Assembly (NCBI RefSeq): GCF_041596335.1
Contig: NZ_JBFHIT010000020.1
Coordinates: 9,659-73,658 of the forward strand
Source of the DNA: Mangrovibacterium sp041596335
GTDB taxonomy: Bacteria; Bacteroidota; Bacteroidia; Bacteroidales; Prolixibacteraceae
DNA length: 64,000 nucleotides
Direction of reading: 5' to 3'
Made by a program: the position numbers and the translations under genes. This document shows positions 8,585 to 17,808 of the stretch, piece after piece. The notes below the pieces were generated by a model. That model was not told the origin of the DNA, made no database searches, and saw nothing but the letters and a program-made list of their open reading frames with translations. Within the stretch, counting starts at the first letter, position 1, and every line of letters starts with the position of its first letter.

Positions 8585-11500
8585 CGAATTAGTAGAATCT
8601 GACCTTTTTGTTTGTGTTGAACGCCCAGCTGATCGCGATAAGTAGCCAACCAAATGTAGTTCCCCATTGGCGCGTCCTCACCCATTTTATTGGTTCCGAT
8701 CCAGGGATTATCGGCTGAATAGGATTCGAAAATCACCTGCCCCCAACGATCGAAAATTTGCAAGGTAAAAGTTGTCCCATTGAGGCCTAATCCTGTCGGC
8801 ATGAATGTTCGGTTTTCCGGTATATCACTATCAGGCCGAAAGGCATTAGGCGCAAATAGCTGATCTAAAACAACCTGAATTGACATGGAGCTTGAATCGG
8901 CACAACCGGCATCAGAGTCAGCAATCAAACTCGCCTGATAAGTCCCCAGTCCCAAATATTCGTGTGTTGGTTCGAATACAGTCGATTGGTTTCCATCGCC
9001 AAAAATCCAGGTATAGGAGTCGGCATATTGAGAACTATTCCGAAAGGTCACCAATGACTGATCCAGCGACACAATCGGGTTGTCGACCGAAAAAGCAGCT
9101 ATTGGCGCCGGCAACAACTGCAGGTAGCCAACTTTGGTCAGGGTACTCTTACATCCGTTGGCAGCCGAAAAGGCAGTCAGACTAACATCATAGAATCCGG
9201 GTTCTGAAGTATGAACAGTAATACGCTCTCCTGAGCCGGTTCCCAGGTCACTTTCCCAAGTGTACTGCAAGCCTGCCTGCACCAAACTAACGAACAACTG
9301 CGTTTCCAACGAATCGCACGAAATGGTATCCGAAGCTGTAAAATCGAGACTCAGATTTCGTTCATCAGCAAAGCTGTCCGGTTCCTCCATATAAGCTGTA
9401 TCGCGACAACCTCCATCGTCAACAATTAACTGAATCGAAGGCTTTTCACCCGAATATTCATCAATCAACACGTCATAAACACCGTTGTCAATCGAGTTTG
9501 TGATTGTCGCGTGGTTCAATGTCCATTGCAAATCGGCTTCAGAAGAAGCTGTTCCGGTGAATTGCAGCGTCTCGGTGTAACTATGGCAAACCGGTTGAAA
9601 ATTGAAGCTGAATGAAGCCGACGGTTTCTGAAGAAATTCAATCTCTAGGTTAGAACTACTCACGCAGCCATCTTTGGTTTCCAATTGATATGATACCTCA
9701 TAAACTCCATAATCAGGAGCAGTAACGGTAGCTGAGGCGAGCTCTGTAGCGTCCAACTCTAAATTGGGAGACGACCAAAGGAAGCTTCCCGACACATTCC
9801 ACAACGAATCCGGATAACCGGCAAAATCGACTTCGACAAGCGCAGTTAAATCTCCACATTGAGCGTCTACCGTGTGAATGGTGACAGGCGGATTGCCAAA
9901 GATGATTACGTCAGCGGTATCCACAGCGATGCAGCCAAATTCGTCTTCAACCGATAGCAGATAAAGAGCCGTAGAATCAACGTCGAGCGATTGATTTGTA
10001 CTGAGAAGGTCTCCTTCAGCACTAAACCATTGAAAAGAAACACTGGCAGGATCAGGCGTATCTCCGACCAGAGTGATCGTAGACGCCGAGCAATCGTAAA
10101 ACCGATCGGCGATAATATTCAAACTTGGGACAACAGAGAATTCCATTTCAAGGGTATCGCCACTTTCACAACCATCCTTCGTGGTTAATTTGTAATAAAC
10201 CTCATAAATCCCGTAAGCTGGAACCTGAATGGTAGCAGATGCATCCGATTGGTCATCAAACAAAACCGCAGGGTTATTGGAAGACCACTGAAATCCTCCG
10301 GGGGCAGTGTTCCATAGCGAATCCGGATAACTACCCAAATCAACCGATAAAGTTGTTTTCAGGTCGCCGCAAACCAAGGTATCGGCATTAATTGTCACAG
10401 GCGGATTTCCGAAGACAATTACATCTGTTGTGTCCATCGCCTGACATCCATATTGATTTGTTACGGTAACTCTAAAAAGAGCCGTAGAATCGACCACGAT
10501 GGTCTGATCGGATGTCAAAGAATCTCCCTCCATACTTTCCCATAGAAAAGACACCGCATCAGTCGACACGGCCTGCAGACTGATTTCAGCCGGAGCGCAG
10601 TCATAAAACCGATCGGCCTCGATTGTCACCTGCGGATTACTGTAAAGCACATACACCGAGTCTTGCAGCGAGGGACAATCGCTGACCGTAGTCGTCACTT
10701 TATAGAGCCCCTCTTCGGCTACCCGAATGGACTGCTTAGTTTCGCCGGTAGACCAGGCATAGGAGTCGAAATACGGACCGGGATCGAGTGTCAATGTATC
10801 GCCGGCACACAGCAAAAGCGTATCGCCTTCGAAATTGGAGCTCTCTCCCAAATCCAACACAATATTTAGATTGAAACCCACCGGATAGCCATATGATTCT
10901 TTGTCTCCCTGCCCATAAACGTATGCCAGAAACCCTTCATCAGCTTCGGTATTCAACAAAGTGTGAGAACCACTGCTATTTAAAAGCACCTGCGCGTAAG
11001 AATATTTAGTCCCGGCAAATGGAGTGGCACTAACTGTATTTCCATCCAATCGCAAATTCGCGACCTGATCTGTAAGACTGATGATATTGATGTGATAACT
11101 TGTTATACTGGCTGATTCATAGGCCACAAAGGTTACATTGTTCTTGGATTGAGCAGAAGAACTCAGAACGATCATGGATGGATCACCATATTCCAAAGCA
11201 CCACCGGAGTAGGTTTGCGAAGCACTGTATTGAGCGACCAGAATTGGCTTATCGGCAATTATTGGCGTTGCCTGATCGGCCCCGAGAATAATCTCTTTGA
11301 ACTCTCCCCTGTTAAGCACAAAAGGATCCCAAAACTCTCCTACATCTACGGTTGTTCCGTCCTGGCTGGCGATAATTCGGTAGAAATCCTGAACGCGCCC
11401 CATTAACGGAACAGCGTAATATTCTTTTCCCCAGGAATACAAAGGAGGCATTTGCTCGTATAGATGGTCATATCCGGAAAGATTGTCGGGGAAGAAAGGA

Positions 11501-12264
11501 TCCTGACTGAGTCGAGGAACAGTTGTCGCAAAATTGCCCGAATAAACCGCAATATTTTTATCGGCTGCAATATAGCTTCCGGTCAAATCGCCCTGCCCTG
11601 TTAGGCCGTCACTATTGGCTGATTGCACCTGGTAGGTTTGCCCTTTGTTTAGCTGAATTGTAAATGGTATGTTGGCTGGTTTTAAACCTGCGGTAACTTT
11701 TGAAGGGGTTACGGTAACCTGCGTATCATCTTCCGTAGCTACAATTAAAAATTCACTGTTACGTCCGTTATAACCGGTTGTAACAACACCATCTACAAGA
11801 GCACTATAAGTCGCAAAATGAGGCTCATAACACAGGGTAAAATATTCTTTCCCTATTGATTCAGTTGGATAGATCACTGCAGCATCCGCAGACTTATAAT
11901 CATGGTTCATCGCATAAACATTCACCGGATCATTAGCCTTTAGATAAATACCCTTTGTTTCAATCTCTTCCGAATTAGTTACCTCAACTAACTCCCATGA
12001 GATCGTAACAATTTGATCCGAGTTACTGCCAATCGAATAACTCCCATATAAAGTCGTTCCGCCATCAATGTAAATTGAAAATTTGGTGTCATACGAGGAT
12101 GTGACAGAAATCGTCAAATCGTGCCCGTAAGGATTGTCGTTTCTCCCCTCCATGAAACCAAGCCAAAATTCCGTTCCTTCGGTTGAGCGCTCACAGAGAT
12201 CCTGCCCCACTAGTTGTAGTGAGAGAAACAGGAGTCCGATCACGTAAATAAATCTATTCACCAA
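8581..12264 (-). CDS. giant secreted protein, IgGFc-binding-like N-terminus, PKD domain and T9SS type B sorting domain
   Basis: A 1227-residue secreted protein. A signal peptide at 1-21 (VIGLLFLSLQLVGQ) is followed by a ~430-residue IgGFc-binding-protein-like domain beginning CERSTEGTEFWLGFMEGR. About residues 480-980 are repeated Ig/SprB-like modules: each has a DxF/YDCxxxxI-type opening (ADRFYDCAPAEISLQ, ADRFYDCSASTITLV), and the phrase FGNPPVTI recurs between modules. A PKD domain follows at about 1045-1130 (YTWIFGDGNQSTVFEPTHEY). The gliding-motility-associated C-terminal domain is at about 1137-1227 (FAPNAFRPDSDIPENRTFMP, IFDRWGQVIFES, MGNYIWLATY, QKGQILLIR), the type IX type B export signal. 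It is likely surface-exposed. The second, similar gene lies 99 bases upstream. Confidence 0.85.
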   Translation of the reverse strand: MVNRFIYVIGLLFLSLQLVGQDLCERSTEGTEFWLGFMEGRNDNPYGHDLTISVTSSYDTKFSIYIDGGTTLYGSYSIGSNSDQIVTISWELVEVTNSEEIETKGIYLKANDPVNVYAMNHDYKSADAAVIYPTESIGKEYFTLCYEPHFATYSALVDGVVTTGYNGRNSEFLIVATEDDTQVTVTPSKVTAGLKPANIPFTIQLNKGQTYQVQSANSDGLTGQGDLTGSYIAADKNIAVYSGNFATTVPRLSQDPFFPDNLSGYDHLYEQMPPLYSWGKEYYAVPLMGRVQDFYRIIASQDGTTVDVGEFWDPFVLNRGEFKEIILGADQATPIIADKPILVAQYSASQTYSGGALEYGDPSMIVLSSSAQSKNNVTFVAYESASITSYHINIISLTDQVANLRLDGNTVSATPFAGTKYSYAQVLLNSSGSHTLLNTEADEGFLAYVYGQGDKESYGYPVGFNLNIVLDLGESSNFEGDTLLLCAGDTLTLDPGPYFDSYAWSTGETKQSIRVAEEGLYKVTTTVSDCPSLQDSVYVLYSNPQVTIEADRFYDCAPAEISLQAVSTDAVSFLWESMEGDSLTSDQTIVVDSTALFRVTVTNQYGCQAMDTTDVIVFGNPPVTINADTLVCGDLKTTLSVDLGSYPDSLWNTAPGGFQWSSNNPAVLFDDQSDASATIQVPAYGIYEVYYKLTTKDGCESGDTLEMEFSVVPSLNIIADRFYDCSASTITLVGDTPDPASVSFQWFSAEGDLLSTNQSLDVDSTALYLLSVEDEFGCIAVDTADVIIFGNPPVTIHTVDAQCGDLTALVEVDFAGYPDSLWNVSGSFLWSSPNLELDATELASATVTAPDYGVYEVSYQLETKDGCVSSSNLEIEFLQKPSASFSFNFQPVCHSYTETLQFTGTASSEADLQWTLNHATITNSIDNGVYDVLIDEYSGEKPSIQLIVDDGGCRDTAYMEEPDSFADERNLSLDFTASDTISCDSLETQLFVSLVQAGLQYTWESDLGTGSGERITVHTSEPGFYDVSLTAFSAANGCKSTLTKVGYLQLLPAPIAAFSVDNPIVSLDQSLVTFRNSSQYADSYTWIFGDGNQSTVFEPTHEYLGLGTYQASLIADSDAGCADSSSMSIQVVLDQLFAPNAFRPDSDIPENRTFMPTGLGLNGTTFTLQIFDRWGQVIFESYSADNPWIGTNKMGEDAPMGNYIWLATYRDQLGVQHKQKGQILLIR

Positions 12265-12363
12265 GAGGATAACTTTTCTTTAAAAGAAACAAAAAAACAA
12301 CTAAAAAGATTTTACAAACCTCATTTAAACCATTGGATTAACGTTCTCCGGGGCCTTTCGAAA

Positions 12364-15300
12364 TCAGCGGATCAATAAAATCTGCCCTTTTTGCTGATGG
12401 TAATACCCTTGCACATCAACATAGCTGCTAATCCAGATATAATTCCCCATCGGAGCAGCCTGTCCACTCGTTGAATTCCCATCCCACGGGTGGTCCGGCG
12501 AGTGTGACTCGAATAAGATCTGCCCCCACCGATCGTATATTTTAAGGTCGAAATTTGCCGGATCGACAGCCAATCCAGCCGGCATAAATGTCGTGTTTTC
12601 AGCAATATTGCTTTCAGGACGGAAAGCATTTGGTGTTGGCGGATCAAAAGGAATAATCTGAATGAGCACACTGCTCGTATCGGTACAACCAAAATTCGAT
12701 TCGGCAATCAAAACAACATTGTAATCACCGAGTTCGGTATAGCTGTGTTCCGGGTTGGTTTCGACCGTAAATCCACCATCGCCAAAATCCCATTGGTACA
12801 AATCGGCCAACTCAGACTCATTGGTAAACGAAAGGTCAGGATGTCGGATCGTCGCAATTGGATAATCAACATCAAAAGCAGCGATTGGCTTCGGGTGCAC
12901 ATAAATCCAATTGCGCTTCAACAAGGTATCGGTACAACCGGTTTGGTTCGAAAAGGACGCCAGTTGAACATCATAACTTCCGGAATCAGCCAAGCTGAGG
13001 TAGAGCACCGATCCGGCCTGAGCCTCGGGTGTACCGGGAAACCATTCAAAACTCAATTCATCGTCCTGCGCTTGGGCTGTAATCTCCAGGCTAAAAGGCT
13101 GACAACCTTCTGTGTAATCCGTATCAAAATCAAAATGTGGCAACCGTTTCAATGTCATCTCCACCGGTTCGCTCAAACACCCAAATTCCTCCACCTGAAG
13201 GCCAATCAGTCCCTGTGGTTCATCCAGAAACACCTGAATTGAATCGTTTGAACCACCCGTTTGATGCATCCCATCGAACGACCAGAAGCAAAAAGTAGAG
13301 TCGATACTATTTCCACAGAAAACCTCAGCGGAATCGGGGTAACAAAATGATGGGTCGGCTACGATTGTGGCTATCGGTGTTGGAAACACCTGCACCATGC
13401 TATCCAGCGTAAACCCGTTCCGACATCCGGTAACCGGGTTTGTAATATTGAGGCTAACCGAATAAAAGCCCGGTGAATCGTAAAACTTTTCGGCCGTTTG
13501 GTCGCTCACAATTTCGCCATCGTGAAAAGTCCATTCAAAATCCACTAAATCTTCGGTCAGCAACTCGCTGCTAAAATAAGCTGTTAACTGATCACATCCC
13601 CGCAACGGATCGGCTTCCATCGTAAAATTGGGTTTAGCTCCCAATGCCAGGGTCGTAGTATCGCTTAAGCAACCGTTATCGTTAATGGACAAACTAATGT
13701 AGGGAGGCCTGCTCAAAAAAGCACCGACCGAAACGACAAAGGTATTCGAGTCGATCGTGTCTAAAAACTGACAGCCGTCCAGGTCCCAATAAAACGAAGC
13801 ACTGTCGGTTGCCTGACCGGTAAACACCAGTTTTTTACTATAGCCTTCGCAAACCGAATTGTCCTCAAACTCAAAACTTGAGGTCGGCAACTGATGAAAA
13901 TGAACGCTGACCGAATCAGTTTTCACGCAACCATCCAAAGTTTTCAGCTCATAATAAAGCTTATATGTGCCCCATTCGGCAACTTCAACCTGAACCGATT
14001 CGTCCGATTCGTCCGTAAAACTAACGTCCGCTGTTTTATCTGCCGACCAGTTGAAACTGCCCGGATAATTCCACAAATTTTCAGCTGCATTGCTGATGGA
14101 AACGGTTACTTCGGCCGTCAAGGCGCCGCAAATCAGACTGTCGGCTTTAAGTTCGACTTCGGGAACCGGAAACACAACCAGCTCCATACTGTCCTGTGTC
14201 GAGCACTGATATTCGTCGACTACCGTCACACGGTAAGTTCCGGTGCTGTTGACAGTATATTTTTGTTCGGTAGAAAGCGTATCCCCTTCTTCGTTTTGCC
14301 ACAAATAGGCCGAATAGCCATCGTTCCCACTCAGCTCAATCGCGTATGGCGCACATTCTTCCACTACATCAACCCCTAAATCAGTTACCGGGTGACTCAT
14401 ATAAACATAAATTGAATCTGACAGCTCGCAACCATCGATTGTGCCAACCTTCACCTTGTATTTTCCTCCTTCAGAGACTGTTAGCTGCGCACTGGTTTCA
14501 CCGGTATTCCACTCGTAAAAATCGAAATAAGGGCCAGCATCCAGCACTTTTCTCTCTCCGTAACACAGCAACAGGGTGTCGCCCGAAAAGTCGATACTTT
14601 CCCCAAGATCCAGCACCAGATCCAGGTTGAAACCAACTCCGTAACCGTATGATTCAACTCCACCGAAACCATAAACATAGGCTAAAAACCCTCGATCTTC
14701 GTTTGTGTTCCAGAGTCGGTAGGTTCCGGGATTAATCTCGAGCTGAGCCCACGAATATTGCGAATTTGTAAACGGAGTAAACTCAGTTCCAATACTATTC
14801 CCGTCAAGCTGCAGACCGGAAAGCTCGTTCGTCAGGGAAATTACATTGACAAAATATTTTTCAATCTCATCCGAATCATAGGCCACAAATGTGACATCGT
14901 TCTTTGATTGCGAAGATGAACTGAGAATGATCATAAAAGGATCGCCGTTATTGCCTGTATAGTCAGAATCGACCGATTGCGACTGGCTATACTGAGCCAC
15001 CAGAATCGGCTTTTCGGCATAAATACGGCGGGGTTGATTGTGATAAAGTATGATTTCCTCAAACTCGCCCCGATCGAGTTGAATAGGCGAAAAACCATCG
15101 ATATAAACCGTCGTTCCATCCTTAGCAGCCATAATCCGGTAGAGATCCTGCTCCCGCGATTTCAGCGGCACCGCATAATAATCGCGTCCCCACGAAGGCA
15201 ATGGCGGAATTTGTTCGTACAAATGGTCCCAGGCTGAAACTCCGGATTCGGCCGGTACGGTAGTTGCCAGCGACCCGGAAAAGAAAGCAACCGGTTTATC

Positions 15301-15981
15301 GCTCAAGACAAAGCTACCGGTTAAATCGCCCTGCCCTGTAAGATTGTTTGTGTTCATGGATTGTACCTGGTAAACTTCACCCTTGTTCAGAATAATTTGA
15401 ATGGTATCGCCGGCAGCAGCCAGCTGATCGGTGATCTTGGACGGCACAATTTTAACCTCGGTGAGATCTTCGGAGGCTACAACCAAGAATTCGCTGTTTC
15501 GTCCATTTCCGTAAGTCCCATTGGTTTTTTCATTAACACGGGGTTCGTAACACATGGCAAAATATTCAGTCCCCAGCGAACTAACCGGATAAATCACAGC
15601 CACATCAGCAGAGTTTCGGTCATAGTTGAGCGCATAAACATTAACCGGCTTTTCGGCAATTAAACGAATCGCCCGATCCTGAATTACCTCCGACCCGGTT
15701 GCTTCGACGTCTTCCCAGGGAATGGAAACGCGTAAACTGTTATTTGCTACGATCGAATAGGTTCCGAATGGTATTGAATTTTTACCGAAATAAATTGCGA
15801 AACTGCAGCTTTCGCGACAGGTAACTGTAAGTTCCAACTCGTGGTTTGAACTATACGTTCGGCTTTCCATAAAACCAAAATAGAATTCGGTTCCCTCAGT
15901 CGATTTACGACACAAGTCGGACTGACCACTAAGAATGAATGCTGAAAAGCAAAGGAGAGAAAGACAAATTAATTTTTTCAC
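12364..15981 (-). CDS. paralogue of the giant T9SS type B secreted protein
   Basis: A 1205-residue protein with the same architecture as its downstream neighbour. A signal peptide (LICLSLLCFSAFILSGQ) and an IgGFc-binding-like domain starting CRKSTEGTEFYFGFMESR come first. Ig-like modules rich in Cys pairs follow (CELSDSIYV, CAPYAIELSG, CQFLD), then a PKD domain at about 1025-1110 (LYQWDFGDGGFTVETNPEHS) and a type B sorting domain ending QQKGQILLIR. The N-terminal ~440 residues and C-terminal ~180 residues align closely between the two genes, while the middle modules differ in number and sequence. This indicates tandem duplication followed by divergence of the repeat region. The genes are likely co-transcribed: same strand, 99-base gap, no terminator. 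Confidence 0.85.
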   Translation of the reverse strand: MKKLICLSLLCFSAFILSGQSDLCRKSTEGTEFYFGFMESRTYSSNHELELTVTCRESCSFAIYFGKNSIPFGTYSIVANNSLRVSIPWEDVEATGSEVIQDRAIRLIAEKPVNVYALNYDRNSADVAVIYPVSSLGTEYFAMCYEPRVNEKTNGTYGNGRNSEFLVVASEDLTEVKIVPSKITDQLAAAGDTIQIILNKGEVYQVQSMNTNNLTGQGDLTGSFVLSDKPVAFFSGSLATTVPAESGVSAWDHLYEQIPPLPSWGRDYYAVPLKSREQDLYRIMAAKDGTTVYIDGFSPIQLDRGEFEEIILYHNQPRRIYAEKPILVAQYSQSQSVDSDYTGNNGDPFMIILSSSSQSKNDVTFVAYDSDEIEKYFVNVISLTNELSGLQLDGNSIGTEFTPFTNSQYSWAQLEINPGTYRLWNTNEDRGFLAYVYGFGGVESYGYGVGFNLDLVLDLGESIDFSGDTLLLCYGERKVLDAGPYFDFYEWNTGETSAQLTVSEGGKYKVKVGTIDGCELSDSIYVYMSHPVTDLGVDVVEECAPYAIELSGNDGYSAYLWQNEEGDTLSTEQKYTVNSTGTYRVTVVDEYQCSTQDSMELVVFPVPEVELKADSLICGALTAEVTVSISNAAENLWNYPGSFNWSADKTADVSFTDESDESVQVEVAEWGTYKLYYELKTLDGCVKTDSVSVHFHQLPTSSFEFEDNSVCEGYSKKLVFTGQATDSASFYWDLDGCQFLDTIDSNTFVVSVGAFLSRPPYISLSINDNGCLSDTTTLALGAKPNFTMEADPLRGCDQLTAYFSSELLTEDLVDFEWTFHDGEIVSDQTAEKFYDSPGFYSVSLNITNPVTGCRNGFTLDSMVQVFPTPIATIVADPSFCYPDSAEVFCGNSIDSTFCFWSFDGMHQTGGSNDSIQVFLDEPQGLIGLQVEEFGCLSEPVEMTLKRLPHFDFDTDYTEGCQPFSLEITAQAQDDELSFEWFPGTPEAQAGSVLYLSLADSGSYDVQLASFSNQTGCTDTLLKRNWIYVHPKPIAAFDVDYPIATIRHPDLSFTNESELADLYQWDFGDGGFTVETNPEHSYTELGDYNVVLIAESNFGCTDTSSVLIQIIPFDPPTPNAFRPESNIAENTTFMPAGLAVDPANFDLKIYDRWGQILFESHSPDHPWDGNSTSGQAAPMGNYIWISSYVDVQGYYHQQKGQILLIR

Positions 15982-16116
15982 AGGTTGAAGGCTAAAGCCT
16001 TAAAACTAATCATTTTCAGACGAAAAGATTAATTCTGCCTTTGGTTTTTAAAAACATCTGTATCCCGAACCTATTCAGAAAGGCTGCACCTATCTCTAAC
16101 TTGGGTTGCTACCACT

Positions 16117-16488
16117 CTATTTACTGCTGAAATAACGCCTAAAAAGCACCTTTTTTAGGTCGCGGAAGATGATTTGATGCGCAACGACTTCGACCTGGTT
16201 ATACTGCGGAAAATCGGCCTGTGTGCGATCAATATCGCGCTGACTGATGTCAACCTGATAAAGGATGGACATCAGCAGGTCGGAATTCGTATGCATGAGC
16301 TCATCAATCTGGCTCACCAGCTGCACCAGTAATTTCTCGTAGGCATCGTCAATCGATCCCGAATATTGAATTTCGACCCCAAACAAGCCAAAATCTTTCA
16401 TGATCTGAGCAATGGTTTCGAGGATAATATCTTCTCGGTTTAGGTACGAGCGAACATTATTTTGCTGAATATTGGGAAGATTTTCCAT
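16117..16488 (-). CDS. conserved-looking hypothetical protein
   Basis: A 123-residue soluble, mostly helical protein with no signal peptide or membrane segment. It includes ILETIAQIMKDFGLFGVEIQ and AYEKLLVQLVSQIDELMHTN, and ends with the basic KKVLFRRYFSSK. I do not recognise a family. It lies after metF on the same strand, but a strong terminator (16570-16533) separates them, so it probably has its own promoter. A weak -7-like TACCTTGC lies just upstream. Even composition, codon use like its neighbours and a clean ATG support it as real. Confidence 0.65.
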   Translation of the reverse strand: MENLPNIQQNNVRSYLNREDIILETIAQIMKDFGLFGVEIQYSGSIDDAYEKLLVQLVSQIDELMHTNSDLLMSILYQVDISQRDIDRTQADFPQYNQVEVVAHQIIFRDLKKVLFRRYFSSK

Positions 16489-16532
16489 GATCGGCTTTCG
16501 AATTTTGCGAGCAAGGTAGGGAAATTATGAAG

Positions 16533-16570
16533 GCAAAAAAAAATCCGGCCTATTGCTTTTGACCGGATCT
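16533..16570 (-). terminator. metF terminator
   Basis: On the minus strand, ATCCGG (16568-16563) and CCGGAT (16548-16543) flank a 14-base loop, and the arm is followed by an eight-T run. A canonical intrinsic terminator, 27 bases beyond the metF stop. Confidence 0.8.
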
Positions 16571-16596
16571 GAACGATCATTTTTGCTGAATTGAGC

Positions 16597-17550
16597 TTAT
16601 AGGACGCTTTCAACAATCTTTCTGGTATTGTCGGACATGCCCATGGTGTACAAGTGCAAACTAGGCACATTGTGAGCAACCAACTCACGGGCCTGCTGAA
16701 TAGCCCATTCGGTTCCAACGACTTTCGCATCGGCATTCGAACGACATTTGCGCAATTCTGTCACCAAATCCTGAGGTAAATCAATACTAAATATTTTCGG
16801 CAGAACAGTCATTTGCGTCAATGTGCTAATGGCTTTTATTCCGGGGATAATGGGCACATTAATTCCAACTTCGCGACAATGATCTACAAAGGCAAAATAC
16901 TTCTGATTATCGAAAAACATTTGCGTAACAATGTACTCCGCTCCGGCATCCACTTTTTGTTTCAGATAAGCCAAATCGGTTTCAAAATTCGGAGCTTCAA
17001 AGTGTTTTTCGGGATAACCAGCCACACCAATACAAAAATCGAGCGGAGTCGTATTTTTCAAATCCGGATCGAGGTATTTTCCCTGACCCAAATCGACGAT
17101 TTGTTTGACCAATTCGTCTGCATTCCCATGTCCATTCTGGTCGGGACGAAAAACGGTATCAGTCTTCAATCCGTCGCCCCGCAGAGCCAGCACATTTTCA
17201 ATCCCCATAAAATTCAGGTCGATCAACACATGCTCAGTTTCACTTTTGGTGAATCCGCCACACAAAATGTGCGGAACCACCGGAATACCGTACTTGTGTT
17301 GAATGGCTGAAGCGATGGCGACAGTTCCGGGACGTTTGCGAACGACCTGCTTTTTGATGGAGCCATCCGGCATTTCCCGGTAAATCATTTCATCACGGTG
17401 AGTGGTGATATTGATGTACTTGGGATCTAAATCGATTAAACTATCGATGGTTCGGTAAATACTGCCGGCATCGTTTCCTTTTAGTGGAGGAAGCAACTCG
17501 AACGAGAAAACTGTTTTATCACTCTGGTTGATGATATCAATAACTTTCAT
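16597..17550 (-). CDS. metF: methylenetetrahydrofolate reductase
   Basis: A 317-residue flavoprotein that reduces 5,10-methylene-THF to 5-methyl-THF, the methyl donor for MetH, encoded just upstream. The N-terminal family motif is FSFELLPPLKG at about residues 16-26. The FAD-site segments TTHRDE and VLALRGD (about 139-145) are intact, as is IPGIKAIST with downstream LP. Length is slightly above E. coli MetF (296). It is separated from metH by a hairpin and a 52-residue membrane-protein gene, all on the same strand, so probably one methionine transcription unit. It ends at a strong terminator. Confidence 0.95.
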   Translation of the reverse strand: MKVIDIINQSDKTVFSFELLPPLKGNDAGSIYRTIDSLIDLDPKYINITTHRDEMIYREMPDGSIKKQVVRKRPGTVAIASAIQHKYGIPVVPHILCGGFTKSETEHVLIDLNFMGIENVLALRGDGLKTDTVFRPDQNGHGNADELVKQIVDLGQGKYLDPDLKNTTPLDFCIGVAGYPEKHFEAPNFETDLAYLKQKVDAGAEYIVTQMFFDNQKYFAFVDHCREVGINVPIIPGIKAISTLTQMTVLPKIFSIDLPQDLVTELRKCRSNADAKVVGTEWAIQQARELVAHNVPSLHLYTMGMSDNTRKIVESVL

Positions 17551-17578
17551 AGCACTAAAGTCTGTCCTTTAAACGGGC

Positions 17579-17737
17579 TTATTTAAAAATACGTTCAATC
17601 TTTTTTTGTGTTTTATCGGCTTCACACTGAATTTGTTTTTCAACTGAATTATTGAAGTGAAAAAACATATCGAGCACAAACATAAACACCATTCCGAAAA
17701 CAAAAGCCAGGAGTACCTTTTTTGTTGAACTGTTCAT
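17579..17737 (-). CDS. 52-residue single-pass membrane protein between metH and metF
   Basis: A small gene: ATG at 17737, TAA at 17581-17579. The protein starts MNSSTKKVLLAFVFGMVFM. It has one hydrophobic segment at about residues 8-28, followed by a polar, charged tail (VEKQIQCEADKTQKKIERIF) that would be cytoplasmic or periplasmic and likely helical. It lies 28 bases upstream of metF and 71 bases downstream of metH, same strand. I know no family for it. The lysine-rich start, a clean membrane segment and position inside the methionine unit make it plausible; translation is unproven. Confidence 0.5.
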   Translation of the reverse strand: MNSSTKKVLLAFVFGMVFMFVLDMFFHFNNSVEKQIQCEADKTQKKIERIFK

Positions 17738-17766
17738 TATCATTTAATTTTAGCTGTTTCCAGCCA

Positions 17767-17797
17767 TTGAGAGTTTCAGTTGAAGTGAAACTCTCAA
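17767..17797 (-). other. 12-bp hairpin after metH
   Basis: TTGAGAGTTTCA and TGAAACTCTCAA form a perfect 12-bp stem with a 7-base loop. It begins 11 bases after the metH stop. There is no T-tract on either strand, so it more likely acts in RNA processing, stability or pausing than in full termination between metH and the genes downstream. Confidence 0.5.
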
Positions 17798-17808
17798 TAA
17801 CGGTTATC

